The translations under genes were made by a program, and so were the position numbers. From CAMPKL01 sp963805925 (GTDB lineage: Bacteria > Acidobacteriota > Terriglobia > Bryobacterales > UBA6623): a DNA stretch of 64,000 bases. The notes beneath the pieces were generated by a model, which was not told where the DNA came from, made no database searches, and worked only from the letters and a program-made list of their open reading frames with translations. Position 1 is the stretch's first letter, and every line of letters starts with the position of its first letter. The stretch lies in assembly GCA_963805925.1 (NCBI GenBank), contig CAWDWB010000007.1:372001-436000 (forward strand). The letters run 5' to 3'. Below are positions 33,621 to 41,532 of the stretch, in pieces.

Positions 33621-35924
33621 CTACGGCAGCGCTATGGGGATAACCGGCCCGACCGGCGTCGATTTGCCGTAAACGGTTAACACGACCTGTTGGTTGCCGG
33701 CTTGGGCGTTCGCCGGAATGCGAATGGCCGCTTGGTACAGGCCCGCCGTTCCTGGAGTCACGCCGACGTAGATCAAGTCCTCGGCGGCCAGTTGGATTCC
33801 GCCGAGGGTGATCTTAGGACTCGCCTCGGGGAGCAGCACTTGAGCGGCGGCGCTTGCCAGTTCACCTGTGGTCAGCCCCGCGGTCGTCTCGCCCCAGCCG
33901 GTGCCGTAAAGCAGGATGATGTCGCCGGGACTCGCCGGGCGGGACGGACCGTATTGGTCGTTGAACATGCCTGCCGGCGCCACGGCGACAGCGGCCTGCG
34001 TAGCCGTCGCATTGAAGCGCGCGGCGATGAAGCCGTTGGCGGCGACCGGGTTGAAGATGAAGAAGGCTGGCGTTGTTGCTTCCACCGTCACCATCTCCAC
34101 GCCGCTGGTTAGATTCCGGGGCGCCGGCGATTCAAGCGACAGCGGGGCGCTCGTGAGCGCCGCGGCGGAGCCGCAATTGGCAACAACCGTAAAGCTTGCC
34201 GGGCCGAAGGCTTTGTTGGCCGAGACCTGGGCGTTGATTTGGCCGGGCGTCACGGCGAAGATCGGCAGTGCCTCGCCGTTCATCATCAAACAGGCGTCGC
34301 CGAGTGTTGTGGCAAGTTTGCCGTCGCCGGTCAAGTTGGGATAGAGGATCGTTTCGGTCGAGAAGTTCTCTCCGAAGACGCTGATGATCGAAAGAGGCGA
34401 GACGGTGTTTACCGTGGGCAACAAGTTGGCCACGACGATTCCGCCGCTGCTGATGACCGGCTGTAGGCCGCCCGGTCCGCCCGAGAGCTTCGAGATGAAA
34501 ATGTCGTCGCCGCCGGAAGAGGTCAGATTGAAGACGTCGGCCCCCGGATCAAAGTCGACGGTTCCGCCGAACACCCCGGAGGTGTAGATGTTGCCGTCGC
34601 CGTCGAGAGCAATGTTGGTTGCCCAGTCGTACTCTGGACCGCCCATGCGCCGCGCCCAGACGAAGTTGCCGGCGCTGTCGAGCTTGGATACGTAGACGTC
34701 TTCGTTGCCGGCTGGGGTGAGGCTCGCCACGCCTGAGCCGGGGTCAAAGTCGACGGAGCCGGAAAAATAGCCCGCTGTGTACACATTGCCGCCGGCGTCT
34801 ACGGCCACGTCGTCGCCCTGGGAATATCCGGTCCCTTTCAGCGCCTTGGCCCAGACGAAGTCGCCGCCGCTGTCCAGTTTGGAGATGAAGGCGTTGAACT
34901 CACCGGTGGAGGCGAGGTTGGCGACGCCGCCGCCGGGGTCGAAGTCAGCGGTTGCTGCGAACCAGCCGGTTGTGTAGACGCTACCGCCGGCGTCCACGGC
35001 CACCTGGAGGCCTCCATCCGAATCGCTTCCGCCCAGTTGCCTGGCCCAAACGAAGGCTCCTGCACTGTCGAGCTTCAGGACGAAGATATCGTTGTCGCCG
35101 GCGGAAGTCAGGTTAGCGCCTCCGGCGCCGGGGTCGAAATCGACGGTCCCGCCGAAGACCCCAGTGGTGTAGACGTTGCTGTTGGCGTCGAGAGCGAGGC
35201 CGTTGGCCCAGTCGTAATCGGAACCGCCAATCCGCCGCGCCCAAACGAAGTTGCCGGCGCTGTCGAGCTTGGATACGTAGACGTCTTCGTTGCCGGCTGG
35301 GGTGAGGCTGGCCACGCCCGAGCCGGGGTCAAAGTCGACGGAGCCGGAGAAGTAGCCCGCCGAGTAGACGTTGCCGCCGGCGTCTACGGCCACGTCGTCG
35401 CCCTGGGAATATCCGGTCCCTTTCAGCGCCTTGGCCCAGACGAAGTTGCCGCTGCTGTCCAGTTTGGAGATGAAGGCGTTGAACTCGCCGGTGGAGGCGA
35501 GGTTGGCGATGCCGGCGCCGGGGTCGAAGTCAGCCGTCCCTTCGAACCAGCCGGTGGTGTAGATATTGCCGGCGGCGTCCACGGTCACGTTCAAGCTCCG
35601 TTCCGAATTGCTTCCGCCCAACTGGCGGACCCAGACGAAAGCGCCTGCACTGTCGAGCTTCAGGACGAAGACGTCATCTTCTCCGGCGGAGGTCATGTTG
35701 GCGACGCCGGCGCCGGGGTCGAAATCGACGGTCCCGCCGAAATACCCCGTGACGTAGACGTTGCCGGCTGCGTCGGTCGTCACGTCATATCCTCCGTCGT
35801 CTTGCGTGCCGCCCAATCCGCGAGCCCAAGAGAAGTCTTGACCGTGCAGGGCGGCGACCGGTAGGAACAAGGCGATGAGAACCGATAAGCCGAATTTGAT
35901 AGTGGAGCTAGCCGAACGAGTCAA
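33621..35924 (-). CDS. SBBP beta-propeller protein with Solibacter-type C-terminal domain
   Basis: 767 residues with a signal peptide (GLSVLIALFLPVAALHGQ). About ten repeats of roughly 49 residues follow, each of the form VDAAGNVYTTGYF, xVDFDPGxG, LTSAG, DVFVLKLDSAGxFVWAR, which is the SBBP (seven-bladed propeller-like) repeat with a DFDPG turn that may bind calcium. After residue 495, SGGIVVANLLPTVNTVSPLSI onward is the TIGR03437 domain first noted in Solibacter, ending PVGPVIPIALP. Role is unknown; an extracellular binding or adhesion protein is plausible. A close paralogue begins 1.2 kb downstream on the same strand. A 289-bp stretch is repeated within the gene and listed separately. Confidence 0.9.
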   Translation of the reverse strand: MTRSASSTIKFGLSVLIALFLPVAALHGQDFSWARGLGGTQDDGGYDVTTDAAGNVYVTGYFGGTVDFDPGAGVANMTSAGEDDVFVLKLDSAGAFVWVRQLGGSNSERSLNVTVDAAGNIYTTGWFEGTADFDPGAGIANLASTGEFNAFISKLDSSGNFVWAKALKGTGYSQGDDVAVDAGGNVYSAGYFSGSVDFDPGSGVASLTPAGNEDVYVSKLDSAGNFVWARRIGGSDYDWANGLALDANSNVYTTGVFGGTVDFDPGAGGANLTSAGDNDIFVLKLDSAGAFVWARQLGGSDSDGGLQVAVDAGGSVYTTGWFAATADFDPGGGVANLASTGEFNAFISKLDSGGDFVWAKALKGTGYSQGDDVAVDAGGNVYTAGYFSGSVDFDPGSGVASLTPAGNEDVYVSKLDSAGNFVWARRMGGPEYDWATNIALDGDGNIYTSGVFGGTVDFDPGADVFNLTSSGGDDIFISKLSGGPGGLQPVISSGGIVVANLLPTVNTVSPLSIISVFGENFSTETILYPNLTGDGKLATTLGDACLMMNGEALPIFAVTPGQINAQVSANKAFGPASFTVVANCGSAAALTSAPLSLESPAPRNLTSGVEMVTVEATTPAFFIFNPVAANGFIAARFNATATQAAVAVAPAGMFNDQYGPSRPASPGDIILLYGTGWGETTAGLTTGELASAAAQVLLPEASPKITLGGIQLAAEDLIYVGVTPGTAGLYQAAIRIPANAQAGNQQVVLTVYGKSTPVGPVIPIALP
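34661..35534 (-). repeat. Near-identical internal duplication in the propeller gene
   Basis: Positions 34661-34949 and 35246-35534 are almost identical at the nucleotide level, 585 bp apart, which is exactly 195 codons or four SBBP repeats. Differences are scattered single bases. Encoded segments such as GTGYSQGDDVAVDAGGNVY are identical in both copies. The conservation of codons, not only residues, points to a recent in-frame duplication or ongoing gene conversion, and makes the region prone to assembly collapse. Confidence 0.85.
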
Positions 35925-36049
35925 TGCCGCACCTCCCGTGCCGCGACCGAACGGATAGAAAAAACAGGACGTCTCCGCAGAGAATTGCCTGACAGGAACG
36001 CGGCAAGTCGATGCAAGAACGGCGAGCGAAGGGACTGCCTTGCGATCGA

Positions 36050-36071
36050 CTCGCAGAGTTTAACATGCGAG
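36050..36071. repeat. Short inverted repeat, possible operator
   Basis: CTCGCA at 36050-36055 and TGCGAG at 36066-36071 form a perfect 6-bp inverted repeat with a 10-bp AT-rich spacer, in the 241-bp region between the divergent SBBP propeller gene and the VOC gene. Half-site length and spacing suit a dimeric repressor. Nothing else in this region stood out. Confidence 0.3.
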
Positions 36072-36165
36072 ATTTGTCCCGTCATTAGAATAATTCCGCC
36101 TTGCATTTCTGACGGGGAAATGCCTGCCGGACTAGACTGAATGGTTCGTTACAGCGTGATTTGCG

Positions 36166-36570
36166 ATGCGACCCCAGCCTTTGATCTGCGTCCAAGACGT
36201 TGAGGCGAGCAGCCTTTGGTATCAGCGGTTGCTGGGCTGTGACAGCGCTCATGGCGGCTGCGAGTATGAGCGGCTGGTCACCAAGGATGGGAAGCTCATC
36301 CTGCAGTTGCACAGTTGGGAAGTTGACCATCACCACGGGCCGATCGGGGATCCTGCGATCGCTCGCGGAAACGGCGTTTTGCTGTGGTTCGAGGTGGACG
36401 ATTTCGACGAAGCGGCAGCGCGGGCGGAGCAGCTTCAGGCGCAAGTCGTGATGGCCCGCCACAGGAACCCGCCCGAGGGCGACGGCGGACCGAATCATTG
36501 GGAGACTTGGCTTCGGGATTTGGACGGGTATATGGTTGTGCTCGCGAGCCCGGACGGATCGGCCGGCTAA
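36166..36570 (+). CDS. VOC-family (glyoxalase-like) protein
   Basis: 134 residues. The sequence has the bleomycin-resistance/dioxygenase module order: PLICVQDVEASSLWYQRLLG (first strand and helix), then GVLLWFEVDDFDEAAARAEQ at the second module, and NHWETWLRDLDGYMVVLASP at the end, where Glu or Asp normally binds metal. The usual N-terminal metal His is not obvious (Gln in its place), so metal-dependent catalysis is uncertain. No signal peptide. Single gene, followed by a long gene-poor stretch; a CTCCA/TGGAG hairpin lies at 36583-36599 just after its stop, without a U-tract. Confidence 0.82.
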   Translation: MRPQPLICVQDVEASSLWYQRLLGCDSAHGGCEYERLVTKDGKLILQLHSWEVDHHHGPIGDPAIARGNGVLLWFEVDDFDEAAARAEQLQAQVVMARHRNPPEGDGGPNHWETWLRDLDGYMVVLASPDGSAG

Positions 36571-36623
36571 ATGACGCCCCGTCTCCAGAAAATTTGGAGG
36601 CTCATGCTACAACGGAATTAGAA

Positions 36624-36810
36624 GATCCCTGGTTGGGCCGAGCACGGTCAGGGGCGCCGGTGCACCGGCTGCAGTGTTTGGGGCATGCCGATGAGGCCAA
36701 ACGAAACGGCAGCGTAAGAGCGAAACAGAAACTAGGGTCGACCCAAAGACATCTCCGGTTCCCCGCTTGGAAGGGAATCCGCCCGCCGTTCCGGCGGGTT
36801 TTCTTGTTTT
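36624..36810 (+). ncRNA. Candidate structured small RNA (family unknown)
   Basis: This stretch has no convincing protein-coding signal but several complementary segments: GATCCCT (36624-36630) with AGGGAATC (36772-36779, one bulged A) as a closing helix; GCCGG-TGCA-CCGGC (36656-36669); GGCTGC with GCAGC (36709-36713); TTTGG (36677-36681) with CCAAA (36697-36701) and an inner CAT/ATG pair; and GGGTCGACCC. It ends in a strong intrinsic terminator. Length of about 160-185 nt, end-to-end closing helix and terminator are compatible with a 6S-like or other sRNA, but I see no family signature. Boundaries are guesses. Confidence 0.35.
36782..36810 (+). terminator. Rho-independent terminator
   Basis: CCCGCCG at 36782-36788 pairs perfectly with CGGCGGG at 36792-36798 around a 3-nt TTC loop, followed by TTTTCTTGTTTT. 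This is a textbook plus-strand intrinsic terminator. It is 210 bp after the VOC stop, so it more likely ends a transcript starting in the intergenic region than the VOC mRNA. The T-rich tail can also pair with CAAGAAA at 36814-36820. Confidence 0.85.
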
Positions 36811-36855
36811 ACGGCAAGAAAGCCCGTCGGGCGGCGGTATTTTCACTCACTTCGT

Positions 36856-36998
36856 CAATCCCCAGCCCCAGGTCCATCCCAGGGCCAACCCTCGCCCCAG
36901 CCTCGATGCGGAATGCCTACCGCAGCAGAGCCGCGAACGTCAGGGAGCGATCTCTTCACCAACCTCCAACCCAAGGTCCTTCTCAGGGCCAAACCTCG
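36856..36998. repeat. Two degenerate 39-bp direct repeats in a gene-poor region
   Basis: Positions 36856-36894 and 36960-36998 share the pattern CAACC.CCA.CCC.AGGTCC.TC.CAGGGCCAA.CCTCG with about seven differences. They are 104 bp apart. The whole interval 36811-37114 has no credible gene. It also holds CCCTTTGTTC twice (37021-37030, 37035-37044), the second copy forming a CCCTTT/AAAGGG hairpin, and eight consecutive C at 37075-37082. I do not recognise a repeat family. Confidence 0.5.
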
Positions 36999-37114
36999 GC
37001 CGCTCGTAACGGGCGTTGTCCCCTTTGTTCTGTTCCCTTTGTTCAGAAAGGGCCGACTCCGGGAAGGGAGTATGCCCCCCCCGGCAGATCGACTTCATGC
37101 AGGTTCGTTACGGC

Positions 37115-37678
37115 TCAATTCAGCGCGACGGGAACGACGGGGCCAACTGGCGTTGACTTGCCGTAGACGGTCAAGACGACTTGATTGTTACCCGCCTGCG
37201 CGGTGGTGGGGACACGAATCGCTGCTTGGTAGAGGCCCGCTGTGCCGGGCGTGACCCCGACGTAGAAGATGTCGTCGGGCGACATCACGATACCGCCGAA
37301 AGTGATTTTCGGACTCGCTTTGGGCAGTACCTCGGCTGCGACGGAGGCCAACTCGCCCGTGGCCAACCCTGCTGTGGTTGGGCCCCAGCCCGTTCCGTAG
37401 AGCAGAATAATGTCCCCCGGCTTGGCCGGCCGCGATGGGCCGAACTGGTCGTTGAACAGACCGACTAGGGCACCGGCCACGGCCGGTTGGGTCTCGGTTG
37501 CATTGAAGCGTGCGGCGATCAGTCCGTCAGCCGCCACCGGGCTGAAGATGAAGAACGCGGGCGTCGCTTCCTCAACGGTCGCCATCTCGGCGGCGCTGGT
37601 GAGCGTTCGACGAGCAGGCGACTCGGAGCGGAACGGCTCGCTGCTGAGAGCGTTTACCGTGCCGCAGTTGGAGACCAC
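37115..37678 (-). pseudogene. Frameshifted C-terminal part of second SBBP propeller protein
   Basis: This frame encodes the second half of the TIGR03437 domain: VSNCGTVNALSSEPFRSESP, TPAFFIFSPVAADGLIAARF, GDIILLYGTGWGPTTAGLAT, ending YGKSTPVGPVVPVALN. It matches the end of the paralogue at 33621-34200 nearly residue by residue. It has no start signal of its own and continues the upstream frame if one extra base near 37681-37682 is removed (the paralogue reads GPASFTVVANCG where this gene reads GPASFNRG). It should be read as part of the gene starting at 39434. Confidence 0.8.
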
Positions 37679-39434
37679 GGTTGAAGCTAGCTGGCCCCAA
37701 AGTCTGCGTCGCCGAGACCTGGGCGTTGATCTGTCCCGGCGTCACCGCGAAGATGGGCAGCTCTTCGCCATTCATCATCAGGCAGGTATTGCCGAGGATG
37801 GTTGCCAGTTTGCCTTGGGCGTCGAGGTCAGGATAGAGAATGGTCTCGGTGGAAAAGTTTTGACCGAAGACGCTGATGATGGAGAGCGGCGAGATAGTGC
37901 TGACGGTCGGCAGCAGATTGGCGACGACCACGCCGCCGCTGCTGATAACTGGCGGGAGGCCGCCTTGTCCGGTGGACAGCTTGAACAGGAATATGTCATC
38001 GCTGCCGGATGAGGTTAACTTCGAGGGGGCGCCGGTGGGGTTGAAGTCGGCCGTTCCGTTGAACCAGCCTGTCGTCAAGATGTCGCCGCTGCCGTCAATG
38101 GCGATGCTCTCGGCGGACTCGTCTGCTTTCCCGCCTTTTCTTTGAGCCCAGACGAAGTCTCCGGAACTGTCGAGCTTGGAGACGAAAATGTCGTCCCCGC
38201 CGGCAGAAGTCAGGTTGGAGACGCCTGTACCGGGATCGAAGTCGGCTGTCCCGTCGAACAAGCCGGCGATATAGACGTTGTTGGCGCTGTCGACGACAAG
38301 GCCCGCGCCGTAGTCATACTGTGATCCGCCCAGGCGGCGAGCCCAGACGAAGTTGCCGGCGGCGTCGAGCTTGGAGACGAAGATGTCGTCGCTGTTGCCG
38401 GAGTTGATGCTAAAGGCGCCCGGACCGGGGTCGAAATCGACGGCGCCGAAGAAAGTCCCGGTCGTCAGGACGCTGCCGCTGCTGTCGACGGCAATTCCGC
38501 CGCCGAAGTCGCCGCCCGACGCGCCGAAAGATCGCGCCCAGGCCAGGGTTCCAGCGGAGTCGAACCTGGCGACGTAGACGTCGATGTCTCCCTTCGAGGA
38601 GAGATTGGAAATGCCCGGGCCGGGGTCGAAGTCAACAGCATTTTGGAACGCCCCGATGGTGTAGATATTTGCGGCGGCGTCCAGAACCAGACTGTTGCCG
38701 TAGTCATAGCCCGATCCGCCATAGCGTCGACCCCAAATGAAGTTGCCTGCACTGTCGAGCTTGGAGAGGAAGACGTCATCGAATCCAGCCGCGGCGGCAT
38801 TGGAGACGCCAGCGCCGGGATCTAGGTCGATAGTCCCGTAGAAGTATCCCGTCGAGTAAACATTGCCGGCGCTGTCCGCCGCAACGCTGTCGCCTTCGGA
38901 GAGGTCCGTTCCGCCGAGTTGTTTGACCCAGACGAAATCGCCGTTGCTGTCTAGCTTAGAGATGAAGCAAGAGTATTCGTTGGCCGTCGTAAGGTTGGAT
39001 TCCCCGGGTCCGGGGTCGAAGTCGACGGTCGCCCGAAACCAGCCGGTGGTCAGCACGTTTCCGGAGGGATCCACAGCGATACTGGTGCCGGCGTCCGAGT
39101 CCGGGCCGCCGAAACTGCGCGCCCAGAGCAGCATGCCGGCGCTATCGTACTTGGCGACGAAGATATCGCGATCGCCGGCTGAAGTGAGTTTGGAGACGCC
39201 TGCGCCAGGATCGAAGTCGACCGTGCCGCGGTAGTACCCGGTGATGTAGGAGTTGCCTGCAGCGTCAGCTGCTACGTCAAAGCCGACGTCGGACTGCGAC
39301 GAGCCCATCTTTCGGGCCCAAGCGAGGTCTTGACCCTGTGCCTGCGAGATCGGTAGAAACAATGCGGAGAGAATGAAGACAAAAATGAAGGTGAATATAT
39401 TGGGAATGAACACCATATACCTCAAGCGATACAA
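37572..39434 (-). CDS. Second SBBP beta-propeller protein (frameshifted before its C-terminus)
   Basis: The signal peptide is IFTFIFVFILSALFLPISQA. Nine or so SBBP repeats with VDFDPGxG and KLDSAGNFVWARR follow, then the start of the TIGR03437 domain (VISSGGVVVANLLPTVSTIS). After LGPASF the frame becomes meaningless (NRGLQLRHGKRSQQ) because of one extra base; the true C-terminus is the adjacent frame at 37115-37678. The full gene would be 37115-39434, about 772 residues, nearly the same as the paralogue at 33621. An in-frame ATG at 39416 (MVFIPN) is an alternative start. Repeats here are more diverged from one another than in the paralogue. Confidence 0.85.
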   Translation of the reverse strand: MYRLRYMVFIPNIFTFIFVFILSALFLPISQAQGQDLAWARKMGSSQSDVGFDVAADAAGNSYITGYYRGTVDFDPGAGVSKLTSAGDRDIFVAKYDSAGMLLWARSFGGPDSDAGTSIAVDPSGNVLTTGWFRATVDFDPGPGESNLTTANEYSCFISKLDSNGDFVWVKQLGGTDLSEGDSVAADSAGNVYSTGYFYGTIDLDPGAGVSNAAAAGFDDVFLSKLDSAGNFIWGRRYGGSGYDYGNSLVLDAAANIYTIGAFQNAVDFDPGPGISNLSSKGDIDVYVARFDSAGTLAWARSFGASGGDFGGGIAVDSSGSVLTTGTFFGAVDFDPGPGAFSINSGNSDDIFVSKLDAAGNFVWARRLGGSQYDYGAGLVVDSANNVYIAGLFDGTADFDPGTGVSNLTSAGGDDIFVSKLDSSGDFVWAQRKGGKADESAESIAIDGSGDILTTGWFNGTADFNPTGAPSKLTSSGSDDIFLFKLSTGQGGLPPVISSGGVVVANLLPTVSTISPLSIISVFGQNFSTETILYPDLDAQGKLATILGNTCLMMNGEELPIFAVTPGQINAQVSATQTLGPASFNRGLQLRHGKRSQQRAVPLRVACSSNAHQRRRDGDR

Positions 39435-39577
39435 TCAAAATTGAACCGGCGAGAGGCCTGGAGCCGCTCCCGACCCGCCGAGCGACGGAGGAAGCGGATA
39501 CCGCTTCCCGCTCGATTTCGAATCGTAACATGTGGTTTCGGAAGCCGTCCCATCGGGACGCCGATTGAGAAGCCGCG

Positions 39578-41470
39578 TTACCCGAGGAACTTCGGATCGA
39601 GCTCAACACCGCAGCCGCGGACGGCTTCTTCGAGAGCCCAGCCGGTGAAGGCGTTGTACATGAAGTCGATGAAGCCGCTGTTGGTGGAGTCGTCGCGGCG
39701 GACTTCGATGGCCTTTTGCATCGCCGGCAGAATGGGGCAGGCGTCTTTGCCGACCAGTAATGCTGTGCGGGCGGCGTAGAGGACAGTTGTCACGCGTTCG
39801 TCGGCCAGCCACTTTTCTAGAGTCGGCAGGGCGGCGCGGCAGTCTCCCATGGTGCACAGGGCGTGGGCGGCGGCGATGGCGACGGCGGGTGATTGATCGC
39901 CCAGCGCGGCCCGCAAATTCGGGCGAGCGCTAGCTCCGTCGAGGCCGAGATTCAGCAAGGCTTGGACAGCCCAGAAGCGGACGATGGATTCGGGGTCGTC
40001 GAGTTTAGCGACGATCGCGGGCACGTCCGTCGTGCCCACGAGTTCGGCGGCGTTGATGATCTTTTCGATGTCGTAGTCGGGGCTATGCGCCCACTCATAA
40101 GGCGACGAGCCTTCCGAACGAATCATCATTTCGGGCTCGAAGCTAATTCCCACATCGCGAATATCGATGAGTTGATCGTGCAGCTGTTTGCGGAATGCAT
40201 TGATGCGGTCGGCCTGGTCGGGCGCGGTTGCCAGGTTCGTCAGCTCGTGCGGATCGTCGACGAGGTTATAGAGTTCTTCGGCTGGCTTGCGGTGGTACAT
40301 CTTTTCGGACTCGGCGGGCAGTTCGCCGGCGGCGTGCAGGCGGTTGAGTTCCTTGAACGAAGTCTTGCCGTCGCCGAAGATGCGTCCGGGTTGGATGTAA
40401 GGCAGATAGGGCATGAAGTGCCGGACGTAGATGTATTCGCCGGTGTGGATGGCGCGGGAGACTTCGTGCATGTCGTCGGCGCGTCCGCGGTAGCCGAAGA
40501 CGTAGTCGCGCCGGGCCGGGAGGTTGGGGCCGAGGAAGGGCAGGCCTTGCATGTTCGCGGGAATCGCGACGCCGGCAAGGTTCAACGTGGTGGGCCCGAA
40601 GTCGACGAAACTGACCAGGTCGGCGTCTTCAGAGCCCGGCGCGGTCTGAGCGAGCTGGCGGTATTTCTCCGGCACGTACGCGATGAACGGTACGCGCATG
40701 CCGGAGTCGGTGAGCCAGCGCTTGTAGCGCGGCATGCCCCAGCCGTGGTCCCCGAAGATGAAGATGATGGTGTTGTCGAGTTGGTTGTCTTGGCGAAGGC
40801 GTTCGACGATGTTGCCGACTTCGACGTCGAAGGTGGTGACGAGGTCATGGACGCGGGCCCACTGGCGATGAAACTCCGGGGTGTCGGGGTAATAGGGCGG
40901 GACAGTGACCTTGTCAGGATCGTGCAGCAGTTCCTTGGGCAGATCGGCGATGGCGCGCTTGTAGCTCTCGAGGTTGTTGCTGGGGCCTTCGTGGGTCGGG
41001 CCGTAGGTGATGATGCTGAAGAAGGGTTGACCTTCGGCGGCGCCGCGCCAGGGGGCGGGGTCGTTTTTGCGCAGATCGAAGATGCCATCGGCCGTGAAGT
41101 TGAAATCGGTCTTGCTGCCGGAAGTGACGTAATAGCCGGCGCGCTTCAGATATTCCGGTACGGTGTCGATGCCGGGAGTGCGCGGGATGTCGGAGCGTAG
41201 GTGCTCGGTTCCGAGCGAGGGCGCGTACATGCCGGTGATGAGGGTGGAGCGGGCGGGCGCGCAAATGGGAGCGTTGGCGAAGGCGTTGCGGTAGAGGATG
41301 CCTTCGGCGGCGAGCTTATCCAGGTTCGGCGTATAGGCTTCGGGAATGTCATAGGCGCCCCAGGAAGGGGAGATGTCCTCGGCGTTGAGCCAGATGATAT
41401 TGGGCGGGCGGTCGGGCTGCGAAGAGCAGGCGCAGACGAAAAGGAGCAGGATGGCGAGGCTTGTACGCAT
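39578..41470 (-). CDS. Sulfatase lipoprotein with C-terminal HEAT repeats
   Basis: 630 residues. LLLFVCACSSQ is a lipoprotein signal. PNIIWLNAEDISPSWGAYD supplies the first metal ligands and CAPARSTLITG is the canonical CxPxR sulfatase motif, in which Cys is converted to formylglycine. FIFGDHGWGMPRYKRWL provides the Asp-His metal pair. The sequence resembles the heparan N-sulfatase (sulfamidase) group. Residues about 490-600 are HEAT-like repeats (ESIVRFWAVQALLNLG, SPAVAIAAAHALCTMG), a known appendage of some sulfatases. It probably removes sulfate from exported polysaccharides. The maturation enzyme is not in the window. Confidence 0.92.
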   Translation of the reverse strand: MRTSLAILLLFVCACSSQPDRPPNIIWLNAEDISPSWGAYDIPEAYTPNLDKLAAEGILYRNAFANAPICAPARSTLITGMYAPSLGTEHLRSDIPRTPGIDTVPEYLKRAGYYVTSGSKTDFNFTADGIFDLRKNDPAPWRGAAEGQPFFSIITYGPTHEGPSNNLESYKRAIADLPKELLHDPDKVTVPPYYPDTPEFHRQWARVHDLVTTFDVEVGNIVERLRQDNQLDNTIIFIFGDHGWGMPRYKRWLTDSGMRVPFIAYVPEKYRQLAQTAPGSEDADLVSFVDFGPTTLNLAGVAIPANMQGLPFLGPNLPARRDYVFGYRGRADDMHEVSRAIHTGEYIYVRHFMPYLPYIQPGRIFGDGKTSFKELNRLHAAGELPAESEKMYHRKPAEELYNLVDDPHELTNLATAPDQADRINAFRKQLHDQLIDIRDVGISFEPEMMIRSEGSSPYEWAHSPDYDIEKIINAAELVGTTDVPAIVAKLDDPESIVRFWAVQALLNLGLDGASARPNLRAALGDQSPAVAIAAAHALCTMGDCRAALPTLEKWLADERVTTVLYAARTALLVGKDACPILPAMQKAIEVRRDDSTNSGFIDFMYNAFTGWALEEAVRGCGVELDPKFLG

Positions 41471-41532
41471 TTTGGGGAACCGGATGGGGGGAACTGTAGC
41501 ATGGAGAGGAGTGGGTTGGACGCACTGACGAA

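Noticed and set aside
36641..36672. GGTCAGG followed by CCGG, reminiscent of SRP RNA
   Set aside because: The GGAAG/AGCAGCC tetraloop and internal loop that define bacterial SRP RNA are absent.
36684..36708. CCGATGAG...CGAAAC, resembling a hammerhead ribozyme core
   Set aside because: The invariant U of CUGAUGA is C, and the bases between the two core parts do not form the required stem II. The segment is better explained by the TTTGG/CCAAA hairpin.
36384..37166. 260-residue plus-strand open frame across the gene-poor stretch
   Set aside because: It starts inside the VOC gene in another frame and runs through a clear terminator and direct repeats; composition is that of non-coding DNA.
39893..41200. 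435-residue plus-strand open frame opposite the HEAT sulfatase
   Set aside because: It is composed of Val/Gly/Asp-rich antisense of a GC-rich gene, has no family resemblance, and the opposite strand carries clear sulfatase motifs.
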